The notes: a model not told the origin generated them from the letters alone. Counted from the stretch's first letter, positions 27,926 through 38,154 are shown. The stretch is DNA of 64,000 nt from an uncultured Peptococcaceae bacterium (GCA_934229395.1 CAKQDL010000001.1:1-64000), one strand, 5' to 3'. Numbers and translations are program-made.

Positions 27926-29050
27926 ATGGCTGGGAAATCAAAAAAACAAACGCAACGACCTGCGCCAAATGAAGACAAAAATGTGGCATTAAAACACGCC
28001 ATTGAAGCAATGGAAAAACAATTTGGTGCCGGCACCATTATGCGCCTAGGTGACCAAACCAAGATGGAAATTGAAACCATTCCAACAGGCTCTATTGCCC
28101 TTGATAAGGCCTTGGGTGTTGGCGGTCTGCCAAAAGGCAGAATCATTGAAATCTATGGTCCTGAATCCTCTGGTAAAACAACTGTTGCCCTCCATTGTGT
28201 GGCAGAAGCGCAAAAGCTTGGTGGCACTGCGGCCTTTATCGATGCGGAGCATGCCTTAGATCCTGCCTATGCAAAGGCCATTGGCGTAGATACAGAAAAT
28301 CTCCTTATCAGCCAACCAGACAATGGGGAACAAGCCCTTGAGGTCTGCGACGCGCTGGTGCGCAGCGGTGCCGTTGACATTATTGTTGTAGACTCTGTTG
28401 CAGCGCTTACACCACGCGCTGAAATTGAAGGCGAAATGGGCGATACTCACGTGGGTCTCTTGGCACGTCTTATGAGCCAAGCTTTGCGCAAGCTCACGGC
28501 CAACATTGGTCGCGCCAATACAGTAGTTATTTTTATCAACCAGGTGCGTGAAAAAATTGGTGTACTGTATGGCAATCCGGAAACCACCACCGGTGGTCGT
28601 GCGCTCAAGTTTTATTCTAGTGTACGCTTAGAGGTGCGCCGTGGTGAGCCAATCAAAAAGGGTACCGATATTGTTGGTAACCGCACCAAAATAAAGGTTG
28701 TTAAAAACAAGGTGGCTCCACCGTTCAAAACCGTTGAATTTGACATTCTCTATGGGGAAGGCATTTCAAACGAAAGCTCAATCATCGAGCTCGCAGCAGA
28801 TTTGGGCGTTTTGGAAAAGAGTGGCTCTTGGTACTCCTATAAGGGTGAACGTCTCGGGCAAGGCCGCGACAATGTGCGCATTTACTTGAGAGAACATCCA
28901 GAAGTAGCCAAAGAAATTGAAGACCGTTTGAGAGATAGTGAAGGCGATATGCCAAGCACAGAAACCAAGGAAAAAGAGCTTTTGGAAGAAAACATGAAGG
29001 ATATCCTTGATGACGATTTCTTAAACGATGACGACATGGATGAGCTCTGA
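27926..29050 (+). CDS. recA: Recombinase RecA
   Basis: ATP-dependent strand exchange and SOS co-protease. Walker [10 protein letters not shown] near residue 75, IDAEHALDP, the L1/L2 regions ([29 protein letters not shown]) and an acidic C-terminus ([13 protein letters not shown]). The 374 residues start at ATG 27926 with TGGAGG 5 bases upstream; that site lies inside the ddl 3' end. No SOS box is evident and transcription seems to come from upstream genes. Confidence 0.97.
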   Translation: MAGKSKKQTQRPAPNEDKNVALKHAIEAMEKQFGAGTIMRLGDQTKMEIETIPTGSIALDKALGVGGLPKGRIIEIYGPESSGKTTVALHCVAEAQKLGGTAAFIDAEHALDPAYAKAIGVDTENLLISQPDNGEQALEVCDALVRSGAVDIIVVDSVAALTPRAEIEGEMGDTHVGLLARLMSQALRKLTANIGRANTVVIFINQVREKIGVLYGNPETTTGGRALKFYSSVRLEVRRGEPIKKGTDIVGNRTKIKVVKNKVAPPFKTVEFDILYGEGISNESSIIELAADLGVLEKSGSWYSYKGERLGQGRDNVRIYLREHPEVAKEIEDRLRDSEGDMPSTETKEKELLEENMKDILDDDFLNDDDMDEL

Positions 29051-29478
29051 TGCAAGAAGAGAACAAACAAGCAGCACTCAAATTTCTGAACGTACGTATG
29101 CGTTCAGAATTTGAGATGCGCAGGTATCTAAAAAGAAAACAGGTGGAGGAAGACGAGATTGACGAAATCGTGGAGTACCTCTACCATTACAACTATTTGA
29201 ATGACGAAGAATTCGCCAAGAGCTACATTAGAGATAAGCTCAATTTTAGCCCTTGTGGCCGCTATAAGCTGTCCTATGCCTTGGCAGAAATGGGCATTAA
29301 TAGCTTTGTAGCTGAGGATGCCTTGGAGGAGCTTTTTCCTGAAGAGGTAGAGCGGGAACAATTGAAGCGCGCTTTTGCAAAGTGCAAACGCAAAGGAAAA
29401 ACCTATGAGCAGGCTGTGCGCTATCTCTACGGCAAAGGCTATGGTGGAAGTATGCTCTCAGACTTGGAACGTTATTAA
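29050..29478 (+). CDS. recX: Regulatory protein RecX
   Basis: Binds RecA filaments and limits their growth. A small all-helical protein of 142 residues made of three-helix repeats: LNVRMRSEFEMRRYLKRK, YNYLNDEEFAKSYI and LYGKGYGGSML. The start overlaps the recA stop (TGATG), as is common for this pair. It is the last gene of the hflX-recX block, followed by a terminator. Confidence 0.92.
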   Translation: MQEENKQAALKFLNVRMRSEFEMRRYLKRKQVEEDEIDEIVEYLYHYNYLNDEEFAKSYIRDKLNFSPCGRYKLSYALAEMGINSFVAEDALEELFPEEVEREQLKRAFAKCKRKGKTYEQAVRYLYGKGYGGSMLSDLERY

Positions 29479-29507
29479 AAGGTGCACTTGCGTGTGCCTT
29501 TTTTTAT
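29479..29507 (+). terminator. Terminator after recX
   Basis: Stem AAGGTGCAC / GTGTGCCTT (two G-U pairs) followed by seven Ts. Confidence 0.8.
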
Positions 29508-29526
29508 TCGTGGCGCAAGCTAACGC

Positions 29527-29554
29527 TTGACAACGCGAAAAAATATGGTACTAT
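29527..29554 (+). promoter_or_regulatory. Promoter of tRNA-Val
   Basis: TTGACA (29527-29532), 16 bp, TACTAT (29549-29554) preceded by TGG. Confidence 0.75.
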
Positions 29555-29567
29555 AGGAATATCCTGT

Positions 29568-29641
29568 GGGCGGTTAGCTCAGTTGGTTAGAGTATCTGCT
29601 TGACATGCAGGGGGTCGCTGGTTCGAGTCCAGTATCGCCCA
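29568..29641 (+). tRNA. tRNA-Val (anticodon GAC)
   Basis: 74-nt cloverleaf. Acceptor GGGCGGT pairs with ATCGCCC, discriminator A, D-arm TAGCTCAGTTGGTTAGA, anticodon loop TTGACAT between CTGC and GCAG, T-loop GTTCGAGTC. CCA is not encoded. Confidence 0.95.
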
Positions 29642-29645
29642 GGAA

Positions 29646-29677
29646 CGAACGCATTCTTTTTAAGGATGCGTTTTTTT
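29646..29677 (+). terminator. Terminator of tRNA-Val
   Basis: AACGCAT...ATGCGTT stem followed by seven Ts. Confidence 0.88.
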
Positions 29678-29751
29678 GTTATTTTTTCATAAGACAAAAT
29701 ATGGTAGAATGGTCGGGAATTAAAGAAATGAAAACCATGAGGTGAATTATC

Positions 29752-30663
29752 ATGTTAGGTTTAAAGGAGATAGAATTGTCAGATAAAGACATTCTGCAGC
29801 GGTTTTTCGATGCCAGTCAAAACCAAAACTCCGAATGCACTTTCACAAATATGTATATGTGGCGTCGATGCTACGCTGTTCGTTGGGCAGTGAGCGACAA
29901 CCATTTAATTGTAGAGCCAAATGCCTTTGAAGAAAGCTGGATTCTTCCACCCTATGGATTGGAGGAAGATGACAAGCTCTTTGCAGCTGCCATCAAGCAT
30001 GCGAAGGAGGATTACGAAGAGCGTGGCAAAACGTTGCAGATTCGCGCCGTTACCGAAAAAGACAAGAAACGTCTAGAGCGCCTCTTCCCAGGTGCCTTTA
30101 CCTTCGAAGAAGAAGTGGATATTGAAGATTATATTTACGATGGCGAAAAAATGCGTACCCTTGCAGGTCGTAAGCTGAGCAAAAAACGCAATCACATCAA
30201 CGGCTTTAAAGCAGAGTATCCGGAGTATGAGCTCGTGCCGCTCACGAGTGATAATGTTAGCGAGGCGTGGGATTTTGTCGAAAGATGGTGTGGTGAGCGC
30301 AACTGCGCTTTGAGCATCAACGATAGCCTATTGTGTGAACGACAAGCCATCAGTGATGCCTTGGAGCAGTTTGACGTTTTGGACTATAAGGGCCTCATGA
30401 TACGCATTGATGGGCGCATCGTTGCCTTAACTTTGGGAGAAATGGTCAACAAGGATACGGTGGTTATTCACATAGAAAAAGCTTTTGCAGGATACCGTGG
30501 GCTATATACCTTTATCAACCAAGCTTTTTTAAATTATTACTGGCAGGACGTGAAATATGTTAACCGCGAGGAGGACATGGGCCTAGAGGGCTTACGCCAC
30601 GCCAAACGATCCTATTATCCGGAATACCTTCTAACTAAATATAAGGCTGTGTTGGTGAAGTGA
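29752..30663 (+). CDS. DUF2156 (phosphatidylglycerol lysyltransferase C-terminal-like) protein
   Basis: A 303-residue soluble protein with the tandem GNAT-like fold of DUF2156. It has SECTFTNMYMWRRCY near the N-terminus, RKLSKKRNHINGF in the middle, and YVNREEDMGLEGLRHAKRSYYP at the C-terminus, the last being the family hallmark. Relatives include the catalytic domain of MprF, which transfers aminoacyl groups from tRNA to lipid, but this one has no membrane part and its substrate is unknown. GAGGTGA precedes ATG 29752. It overlaps the next acetyltransferase gene by one base. Confidence 0.85.
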   Translation: MLGLKEIELSDKDILQRFFDASQNQNSECTFTNMYMWRRCYAVRWAVSDNHLIVEPNAFEESWILPPYGLEEDDKLFAAAIKHAKEDYEERGKTLQIRAVTEKDKKRLERLFPGAFTFEEEVDIEDYIYDGEKMRTLAGRKLSKKRNHINGFKAEYPEYELVPLTSDNVSEAWDFVERWCGERNCALSINDSLLCERQAISDALEQFDVLDYKGLMIRIDGRIVALTLGEMVNKDTVVIHIEKAFAGYRGLYTFINQAFLNYYWQDVKYVNREEDMGLEGLRHAKRSYYPEYLLTKYKAVLVK

Positions 30664-31811
30664 TGAAAAAACAAGTGCGTATGGCGCAAGCGAGCGACCT
30701 AGATGCCATTCGTCATCTTTGGGACTACGCTTTCCATGATGGTGAAACCTTTGAACGGTGGTACTTTGAAAATTATTTTTCTTTAAATGAATGCTTTGTA
30801 GCTACAGTAGATGGCACAGTGGCAGCAAGCCTGCAGGTAATTGAGCTAGAGACGTGTACCAAAACGGACGTCATAAAAACAGGCTATATTGTTGGTGTAG
30901 ATACCTTCCCAGAATTTCGCGGCATGGGTCTTACGGCGATGCTTTTGCAAGAAGTGATCAATGTTTATGCGCCACAAAAAGGTCTGAAGCTCTTGCAGCT
31001 TATGCCCTTTGAAGCAGGTTTTTATAAGCCTTACGGGTTCGTTTTTAGCGATTATCATGCCAATATGAAGCTTCCTCTTGAGGAGTTTTATTCAGCCACA
31101 AGTAAGATGATGGCTCAGAGCTATCATTGGAAGCGCGTGGATTGCAGCAATGCGCGAAATTATTTTGAAACCCTAGAAAGTGTCTACAACAAGGCAGCAG
31201 CGTCCTACGACTGCTATGTAGCTAGAAAAACCGAGCGCCGCTGGCGTGCAGTTTTGGACGACATAGCTATGGAAGATGGGCAGCTCATGCTTTTGTTTGA
31301 TGAAAACGAAAACGCCTGCGGTTATATTGTTTATTGTTTTAAGGACGATGCACTCTTTGTGCGCGAGGCGGTGAGCGTGGACAAAAAGGCCAGAGCGGCG
31401 CTGTATTATTTTATAGCGGGACACCGCTCGCAGGTTTCTTTCGTGCAATGGTCAGCGCCGGAAAAGGAGGACGTGGTTTTTGGACGCGCAAAGGATAAAA
31501 CAAGTGTGCAATATTATCCATTTATGATGAGCCTTGTTATAGACCCTAGCGTTGTTGCAAGCTTTGCAGCTTTTTTACCAGAGGAGAATTGTACCTTCAG
31601 CGTAGAAGGTTGCGGCAGCTACAACTGGCAAAAAGACACAAGAAATATTATAAAAATCAGCGATACCTCTCGTAGTGCGGCGCTTAGCAGAGCGCAGCTT
31701 ACAGCTCTTGTGTTTGACCGTGCTGGATATGATGCAGAGGATGAAGACATCCAAAATTTGGCGGACTTGTTTCGCTATAAATCGGCGGCTTTCAACAATG
31801 AGTATTTTTGA
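30663..31811 (+). CDS. Eis-like GNAT N-acetyltransferase
   Basis: A 382-residue protein with the Eis layout: an N-terminal GNAT domain (RMAQASDLDAIRHLW, acetyl-CoA loop VDTFPEFRGMGLTAMLL), a second GNAT domain, and a C-terminal SCP2-like region (about residues 280-382). Family members acetylate amines such as aminoglycosides or polyamines, or proteins; the substrate here cannot be told. Translation is coupled to the DUF2156 gene (TGATG), so the two acyltransferases probably work together. Confidence 0.85.
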   Translation: MKKQVRMAQASDLDAIRHLWDYAFHDGETFERWYFENYFSLNECFVATVDGTVAASLQVIELETCTKTDVIKTGYIVGVDTFPEFRGMGLTAMLLQEVINVYAPQKGLKLLQLMPFEAGFYKPYGFVFSDYHANMKLPLEEFYSATSKMMAQSYHWKRVDCSNARNYFETLESVYNKAAASYDCYVARKTERRWRAVLDDIAMEDGQLMLLFDENENACGYIVYCFKDDALFVREAVSVDKKARAALYYFIAGHRSQVSFVQWSAPEKEDVVFGRAKDKTSVQYYPFMMSLVIDPSVVASFAAFLPEENCTFSVEGCGSYNWQKDTRNIIKISDTSRSAALSRAQLTALVFDRAGYDAEDEDIQNLADLFRYKSAAFNNEYF

Positions 31812-31822
31812 GGCATCTAACC

Positions 31823-31851
31823 TTGAAATTTTGCCCAAAATTCGTTATCCT
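31823..31851 (+). promoter_or_regulatory. Candidate promoter of fakA
   Basis: TTGAAA (31823-31828), 17 bp, TATCCT (31846-31851) in the 102-bp gap before fakA. Confidence 0.4.
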
Positions 31852-31913
31852 TTAATATGAATGCGATTTTTTATTTGAGCCATATCGCAACAATTCATTG
31901 TAGGAGGTCCACA

Positions 31914-33569
31914 ATGGCATCAAATCTGAGACTAGAAGAGATTTCTGCAGAACAATTTTTCAACATGGTTCTTGCAGGTGCAGATAATTTGGATTTACAT
32001 AAAGAAAGCGTCAATCAGCTTAATGTGTTCCCAGTGCCGGATGGCGATACCGGAACCAATATGGCTATGACGATGCAGTCGGCTGCAAAATTTATTCGTA
32101 AGGTAGAAACGCCTTGCATCGAAGACTACGCTACTCAGGCAGCCTTTGGTGCTGTTATGGGTGCACGTGGCAATTCTGGCGTTATTTTTTCGCAAATTTT
32201 AACAGGTTTTGCCAAAGGACTTTCAGGCTGCGATGTGATTGGCAGTCAGGAGCTTGTAAATGGTTTTAATTCCGGCGTGCAAGCAGCATATAAGGCTGTA
32301 AGCAATCCAATGGAAGGCACTATTTTAACTGTTGTCCGCGAGGCAAGTGAAGCTTTGAGTGCCAAGTACAAAAAAGACATGGATATTCTTGAATGCTTAC
32401 GTATTTACATTAAAGCTGGTCACGAAAGCCTTGAAAGAACACCGGAGCTTTTACCTGTCCTCAAGCAAGCTGGGGTAGTGGATGCAGGTGGTACAGGTTT
32501 CCTATACGTTATTGAAGGTATGCTTGCAAGTCTTGAAGGCAAAACCATCGAAAAAGCAGAGAACGTTGAAGTTGATACTGAAGATTTGAACGAGCAGTTC
32601 GATCATTTTGCTGCCAATCCAGAAGATATTGCTTATCCATACTGCACAGAATTTTTGGTGCGTACAGACCATAAGGATATTGAAGAGGACATCGAGAAAT
32701 TAAAAGCCATGCTCAGTCCTTTGGGCGATTGTATGCTTGTTGTAGGTGCAGGAAGCACCATCAAGGTGCACGTGCATACAGATAGACTCGCACGTGTTAT
32801 TGAAGCGGGCGCATCCTTGGGTGAATTGGATGATATTAAAATCAACAATATGCGCTCCCAAAACAGAGAGCTTCAAAGCCAAAATAAGGCTGTAGAAGAC
32901 AACACCGTTTATGAGGATGCCATTATTGTAGTGTGCAATGGTGCAGGTATTTCTGATATTTTCAGTGGCCTTGGCGCAACCCATATCATCAGTGGCGGTC
33001 AGACCATGAACCCATCCACCCAAGATTTCTTGGATATTATTGATAAAATCAAGGCGGAGCGTATTTATATTTTGCCAAACAACAAGAACATTGTCATGAC
33101 AGCAGAACAAGCTGCTGATATGGCGGATTTTGAAGACGTTTATGTTGTGCCATCCAAAACCTTCCCACAAGGGATTGCAGCGCTCATGGGTTATATGCCA
33201 GACATTGATGTGGAAGACAACATTGAGAACATGAAAGAAAGCATGGCTGGTGTGCAAAGCGGTGAAATTACCCAAGCAGTACGTGACACCAATATTGATG
33301 GCGTAGAAATTCATGAAAATGAATATATGAGTATTGTCAATGGTAAAATCGCAGCATCCAAGCCAACCCTAGAAGAAGCGGTAGAAGCTATGGTAGACGT
33401 TATGCTCCAAGAAGATGCCGAGCTCATTTCCTTGCACTTTGGTGACAATGTAGAAGCAGCCGATGCAGAGGCTTTGGTTGAACAGCTAGAAGAAAAATAC
33501 GAGGATGTGGAATTCGAACTCTATGATGGAGGCCAAAGCGTATACCATTATATTGTGTCAGCAGAATGA
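31914..33569 (+). CDS. fakA: Fatty acid kinase, FakA (DAK2 domain)
   Basis: Phosphorylates fatty acids bound to FakB for entry into phospholipid synthesis. The N-terminal DAK2 kinase domain carries NQLNVFPVPDGDTGTNM (metal-binding Asps) and GARGNSGVI. The C-terminal FakA domain includes CTEFLVRT, and the total is 551 residues. The start is ATG 31914 with TAGGAGG upstream; the frame is open 5' but those residues do not belong to the family. It is adjacent to fakB, which makes the assignment firm. Confidence 0.94.
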   Translation: MASNLRLEEISAEQFFNMVLAGADNLDLHKESVNQLNVFPVPDGDTGTNMAMTMQSAAKFIRKVETPCIEDYATQAAFGAVMGARGNSGVIFSQILTGFAKGLSGCDVIGSQELVNGFNSGVQAAYKAVSNPMEGTILTVVREASEALSAKYKKDMDILECLRIYIKAGHESLERTPELLPVLKQAGVVDAGGTGFLYVIEGMLASLEGKTIEKAENVEVDTEDLNEQFDHFAANPEDIAYPYCTEFLVRTDHKDIEEDIEKLKAMLSPLGDCMLVVGAGSTIKVHVHTDRLARVIEAGASLGELDDIKINNMRSQNRELQSQNKAVEDNTVYEDAIIVVCNGAGISDIFSGLGATHIISGGQTMNPSTQDFLDIIDKIKAERIYILPNNKNIVMTAEQAADMADFEDVYVVPSKTFPQGIAALMGYMPDIDVEDNIENMKESMAGVQSGEITQAVRDTNIDGVEIHENEYMSIVNGKIAASKPTLEEAVEAMVDVMLQEDAELISLHFGDNVEAADAEALVEQLEEKYEDVEFELYDGGQSVYHYIVSAE

Positions 33570-33583
33570 GGTAACAACTATTC

Positions 33584-34459
33584 ATGAAAATTGCAATTGT
33601 AACGGATAGCACAGCGGATCTTTCTGAAGAGTTTGTTGAAAAATACGATATTAAGGTTATTCCTCTTATTGTGAATTATGGAGGAAAATCTTACAGAGAC
33701 CGCGTAGACTTATCCAATAGAGACTTTTACGAGTACATCAAAGATGTAAAAACCTTGCCAACAACTTCTCAAGCGACGCCGGCAGAATTTGCTGAAATTT
33801 ACAAGAAATGCAAAGAAGAAGGTTATGATAAGATTATCTCTATACATATTTCCACAGAAATGAGCGGCACTTGCCGAGGGGCGAAGGTTGCTGCAGATAT
33901 GGTTAAGGATGAGATTGAGGTGGCTGTTGTGGACAGCCGCACTGTAACCTTGGGCCTTGGTTTGGTTGTGGTTAATTTGGCTGAATACATCCAAAATAAT
34001 CCGCAAGCAAGCTGGGAAGAAGTACAGACGTGGCTTCGCGATTTTGCCAAAAATACGAAAATCCTATTTCTCATAGATTCTCTAGATAATCTTCAAAAAG
34101 GTGGACGCATAGGCAAGGCCAGCTATCTCTTAGGCTCTGTGCTTAATATCAAACCTATTTTGGCTGTGGAAGATGGTTTTATTTTGGCGCATGAAAAAGT
34201 ACGCGGTAAAAAAATTGAAAAGGTTTTAGACAGTTTAACAGAAGCTGCGCTTTCAATGATTGATCCAGATAAAAAACTGTATTTTGGTTTGGGTGCCAAT
34301 AGCGATGCGTATTTTGACTTATTTGAAGAACGCATCATGCCAGCGCTAGAAGCTCATCAGCATGGTGGAATGGAAAAAATGAGCAAATGTGAGATGGGTG
34401 CTGTCGTCACAACACATATCGGACTCGGTGCAGTGGGGATTGCTTTTAGCCAAATTTAA
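33584..34459 (+). CDS. fakB: DegV family fatty-acid-binding protein FakB
   Basis: Holds a fatty acid and presents it to FakA. The 291-residue DegV fold has AIVTDSTADLS at the N-terminus, TSQATPAEF and the IHISTEMSGT loop that binds the carboxylate, VVDSRTVTLGLG, and LQKGGRIGKA. It lies 14 bases after fakA. Which chain type it prefers cannot be read from sequence. Confidence 0.93.
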   Translation: MKIAIVTDSTADLSEEFVEKYDIKVIPLIVNYGGKSYRDRVDLSNRDFYEYIKDVKTLPTTSQATPAEFAEIYKKCKEEGYDKIISIHISTEMSGTCRGAKVAADMVKDEIEVAVVDSRTVTLGLGLVVVNLAEYIQNNPQASWEEVQTWLRDFAKNTKILFLIDSLDNLQKGGRIGKASYLLGSVLNIKPILAVEDGFILAHEKVRGKKIEKVLDSLTEAALSMIDPDKKLYFGLGANSDAYFDLFEERIMPALEAHQHGGMEKMSKCEMGAVVTTHIGLGAVGIAFSQI

Positions 34460-34471
34460 GGGGTGCTTAGC

Positions 34472-34975
34472 ATGTTTAAAAACAAGAAAAAAAGTGAGTT
34501 TGAACGTATGCACAAGGATTTCCATAAAAAACAAAAGAAGCTTGCAAAGAAAATGGAACGCAGAAAACGTTTCACTAAAAGAGTTCTTGACTGTGTAAAT
34601 CCGTTTGCTCAGAAAAAGGAGCCCGCTAAAGTGAAAACGAAAAAGCAAAAGCAAGCAAAGGCTCGTAAAAGCGCGGTGCGTTTCAAGGGTGTAGTAAAGG
34701 TGAAAAATGGCGAAAGACTTCTAGCCATCTTTACCGCTTGCGTTGGATGCACGGCCTTAACAGCTGCTGCTATGACCCTAGCGATGCGCGCAAAACAAAA
34801 AGCCATTGCTACAGAGCTAGAAGCCAAGTGCGAAGCCAATGCCATCGAAGAGTATTCTGTGGCACCACAGACAGATTATAATAAGGCAAGCATTGAGGAA
34901 TTAGAAAAAGCACTTCTGCGCGTAGAAAATGAGCTGAGCGTTGTAGAAGAAGCACTGAACAACAAAAAACAATAA
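34472..34975 (+). CDS. Unknown basic protein with one membrane segment and coiled coil
   Basis: A 167-residue protein. Residues 1-75 are very rich in Lys/Arg (KNKKKSEFERMHKDF, KVKTKKQKQAKARK). One hydrophobic segment follows at about 86-104 (LLAIFTACVGCTALTAAAMTL). The C-terminal 60 residues are acidic and predicted coiled coil (LEKALLRVENELSVVEEAL). The family is not recognised. The positive-inside rule places the N-terminus in the cytoplasm. ATG 34472 with AAGGGG upstream lies 12 bases after fakB, so it shares that transcript and ends in a strong terminator. Confidence 0.75.
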   Translation: MFKNKKKSEFERMHKDFHKKQKKLAKKMERRKRFTKRVLDCVNPFAQKKEPAKVKTKKQKQAKARKSAVRFKGVVKVKNGERLLAIFTACVGCTALTAAAMTLAMRAKQKAIATELEAKCEANAIEEYSVAPQTDYNKASIEELEKALLRVENELSVVEEALNNKKQ

Positions 34976-34981
34976 GCAAAG

Positions 34982-35017
34982 AGAGCGCGAGCTGTGATGG
35001 CCGCGCTCTGTTTTTTT
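34982..35017 (+). terminator. Terminator of the fakAB operon
   Basis: Perfect AGAGCGCG / CGCGCTCT stem with a 12-base loop, then seven Ts. Confidence 0.92.
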
Positions 35018-35042
35018 GCAAGAAATTTTCTTTGAAATATGC

Positions 35043-35071
35043 TTGCTTTTAGTGCAAAATCATGGTAATAT
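35043..35071 (+). promoter_or_regulatory. Promoter of rpsB
   Basis: TTGCTT (35043-35048), 17 bp, TAATAT (35066-35071) with TGG directly upstream. It gives a leader of about 115 nt. Confidence 0.75.
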
Positions 35072-35109
35072 AATTGACGTTGTAAAAACACACAGCTTTC
35101 TGTTTCGCG

Positions 35110-35135
35110 CCCTGGAGCTCACATGGGTGAGAGGG
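35110..35135 (+). promoter_or_regulatory. Hairpin in the rpsB leader
   Basis: CTCAC(ATGG)GTGAG is stacked below a GGAG bulge on CCCT / AGGG, in the 5' leader of rpsB. It could be the S2 autoregulatory site known for other bacteria, but I do not recognise a described motif here. Confidence 0.4.
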
Positions 35136-35191
35136 ACGTGTTAAGAAGAAGGCTGGAAGAAAAAATCCAAATTATGAGAGGAGGTGCCAAA

Positions 35192-35926
35192 ATGTCAGTC
35201 GTATCTATGAAACAACTTTTAGAGGCTGGGGTACATTTTGGTCATCAAACACGTCGCTGGAATCCTAAGATGGCGCCGTACATTTTTGCAGAAAGAAATC
35301 AAATCTACATCATTGACTTAGCAAAAACTGTTAAGCTTATCAATGAAGCTTATGATTTCGTAAGAGATGTTGTAGCTGAAGGCAAGCCTGTTCTTTTCGT
35401 AGGCACCAAGAAGCAAGCTCAAGAATCCATCAAAGAAGAAGCTATTCGCGCAGGCGAATACTATGTAAACGAAAGATGGTTGGGCGGTATGCTTACCAAC
35501 TACAAGACCATCGAAACCCGTATCAAGCGTCTTTTCGAACTTGAAAAGATGGAAGAAAACGGTACCCTCGAACTTATGACCAAGAAAGAAAAAGCTCTTC
35601 TCCTTGGCGAAAAAGAAAAGCTCGAACGCTTCCTCGGTGGTATCAAGAACATGCCAGAACTTCCAGGTGCTATTTTCGTAGTAGACCCTAAGAAGGAAAA
35701 GATTGCTGTTCACGAAGCTCGCAAGCTTGGTATCCCAGTTGTAGGTGTTGTTGACACCAACTGCGATCCAGACGAAATCGATTTCGTTATCCCTGGTAAC
35801 GACGATGCAATCCGTGCAGTAAAGCTCTTAACTTCTGTTATTGCTGATGCTGTTGTCGAAGCTAAGCAAGGCGCTGCTTCTGCTGAAGAAATTCAAGCTG
35901 AAGAAGTTGTAGCTGAAGCTGAATAA
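35192..35926 (+). CDS. rpsB: 30S ribosomal protein S2
   Basis: Small-subunit protein that joins late and docks S1. The 244 residues include [53 protein letters not shown] and [13 protein letters not shown] 35192 has AGGAGG 7 bases upstream; the frame is open 5' but that part is leader. A Glu/Ala-rich C-terminal tail is normal for Clostridia. It leads the rpsB-tsf-pyrH-frr block, with an internal terminator before tsf. Confidence 0.97.
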   Translation: MSVVSMKQLLEAGVHFGHQTRRWNPKMAPYIFAERNQIYIIDLAKTVKLINEAYDFVRDVVAEGKPVLFVGTKKQAQESIKEEAIRAGEYYVNERWLGGMLTNYKTIETRIKRLFELEKMEENGTLELMTKKEKALLLGEKEKLERFLGGIKNMPELPGAIFVVDPKKEKIAVHEARKLGIPVVGVVDTNCDPDEIDFVIPGNDDAIRAVKLLTSVIADAVVEAKQGAASAEEIQAEEVVAEAE

Positions 35927-35937
35927 TTTTGTATAAT

Positions 35938-35975
35938 AAGGTAACCGAGTTGGTTTCAATGAGGTTACCTTTTTT
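35938..35975 (+). terminator. Intergenic terminator between rpsB and tsf
   Basis: AAGGTAACC / GGTTACCTT stem with a 16-base loop and six Ts. Partial termination here would set the S2 to EF-Ts ratio. Confidence 0.8.
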
Positions 35976-36020
35976 AGAATTAAAATTCCTTAACGTCTAA
36001 TTATTTAGGAGGAAATCATC

Positions 36021-36677
36021 GTGGCAAACATTACTGCTTCTATGGTAAAAGAATTACGTGAATCTACTGGCGCTGGTATGATGGACTGCAAACGTGCACT
36101 CCAAGAAACCGATGGCAACATGGACAAGGCTGTTGACTACCTTCGTGAACAAGGTATTGCTGACTCTGCTAAGAAGAGCGGCCGTATCGCTGCTGAAGGC
36201 GTTATCGCTTCTTACATCCACATGGGTGGCAAAATTGGCGTTCTCGTTGAAGTAAACTGCGAAACCGACTTCGTTGCTAACACCGATGCGTTCAAAGAAT
36301 TTGCACAAAGCATTGCTATGCACATCGCTGCAGCTAACCCTAAGTATGTAACCCGTGAAGAAGTTTCCCAAGCTGAAATCGATCACGAACGTGAAGTACT
36401 TACCGCTCAAGCACTTAACGAAGGCAAGCCTGAAAAGATTGTTGAAAAGATGGTTGAAGGCCGCTTGAAGAAGTTCTACAGCGAAATCTGCTTGCTTGAC
36501 CAACCATACATTCGTGCTGAAAAGGACGAAACTGTTGAAACTATTGTTAAGGAAGCCATCGCTCAATTTGGCGAAAACATCAAGGTTCGTCGTTTCGTAC
36601 GTTACGAAATGGGCGAAGGTCTTGAAAAGCGTGTTGACGACTTCGCAGCAGAAGTTGCAGCTCAAGCTGGTATCTAA
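36021..36677 (+). CDS. tsf: Elongation factor Ts
   Basis: Exchanges GDP for GTP on EF-Tu. The UBA-like N-domain [20 protein letters not shown] is followed by the core with [15 protein letters not shown]. At 218 residues it is the short form, lacking part of the second core subdomain found in E. coli EF-Ts. The start is GTG 36021 with TAGGAGG upstream. A strong bias to GCT, GAA and AAG codons fits high expression. Confidence 0.96.
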   Translation: MANITASMVKELRESTGAGMMDCKRALQETDGNMDKAVDYLREQGIADSAKKSGRIAAEGVIASYIHMGGKIGVLVEVNCETDFVANTDAFKEFAQSIAMHIAAANPKYVTREEVSQAEIDHEREVLTAQALNEGKPEKIVEKMVEGRLKKFYSEICLLDQPYIRAEKDETVETIVKEAIAQFGENIKVRRFVRYEMGEGLEKRVDDFAAEVAAQAGI

Positions 36678-36702
36678 TCAACAGCTCGTTATGAAGTTAT
36701 TG

Positions 36703-36743
36703 AATCCTGAGAGAGTAAAATAGACTTTCTCAGGATTTTTTTT
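36703..36743 (+). terminator. Terminator after tsf
   Basis: AATCCTGAGAgAGT / ACTtTCTCAGGATT stem with a run of eight Ts. Confidence 0.92.
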
Positions 36744-36824
36744 GCGAGTGAATAATAAAAATCAATATAAGGATTTGTATCCATAACAGTTCCTTTTATG
36801 GCCTTCCTTTGCTATAATAGATAG

Positions 36825-37586
<762 letters not shown>

Positions 37587-37588
37587 AA

Positions 37589-38146
37589 ATGATTGATGAA
37601 ATTTTAATGGACTCAGAAGAACGTATGGAAAAATCCATTGAGCGTTATAGAGATGACCTTGCTACCATTCGTACTGGTAAAGCAAGTGCTTCTATGCTCA
37701 ATGGTATCACTGTAGAATATTATGGCGCACCAACCCCACTCAACCAAGTGGCAAACGTAAGCTGCCCATCTCCAGATCTTATTACCATCCAACCATGGGA
37801 CAAGGGCATCATTAAGGACATCGAAAAGGCCATCCAAAAGTCGGATTTGGGTCTAAACCCTGGCAACGATGGCATTATGATTCGTTTGCCAATTCCACAG
37901 CTCACCAAGGAAACACGTGTAGAATTGTCCAAGCAAGCCCACAAAAAGGCAGAAGAAGCAAAGGTTCATATCCGCAACATCCGTCGTGATGCCAACGATT
38001 CTGTAAAGAAGCTCGAAAAGGGCAAGGAAATCACCGAAGACGAATCCAAGGGCGCACAAGACGATATTCAAAAGCAAACCGATGCTGCAGTAGAACGCAT
38101 CGAAAAAATCTACGCAGAAAAAGAAAAGGATATTATGACCGTATAA
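37589..38146 (+). CDS. frr: Ribosome recycling factor
   Basis: Splits post-termination ribosomes with EF-G. The 185-residue three-helix bundle has the usual inserted domain: RDDLATIRTGKAS, YYGAPTPLNQVANV, IQKSDLGLNPGNDG and the C-terminal helix ending KEKDIMTV. It is co-transcribed with pyrH and ends at a terminator. Confidence 0.96.
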   Translation: MIDEILMDSEERMEKSIERYRDDLATIRTGKASASMLNGITVEYYGAPTPLNQVANVSCPSPDLITIQPWDKGIIKDIEKAIQKSDLGLNPGNDGIMIRLPIPQLTKETRVELSKQAHKKAEEAKVHIRNIRRDANDSVKKLEKGKEITEDESKGAQDDIQKQTDAAVERIEKIYAEKEKDIMTV

Positions 38147-38154
38147 TATTTAGC

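Noticed and set aside
35123..35191. N-terminal extension of ribosomal protein S2 from the upstream ATG at 35123
   Set aside because: AGGAGG sits before ATG 35192, which matches the family start; the upstream part overlaps the leader hairpin.
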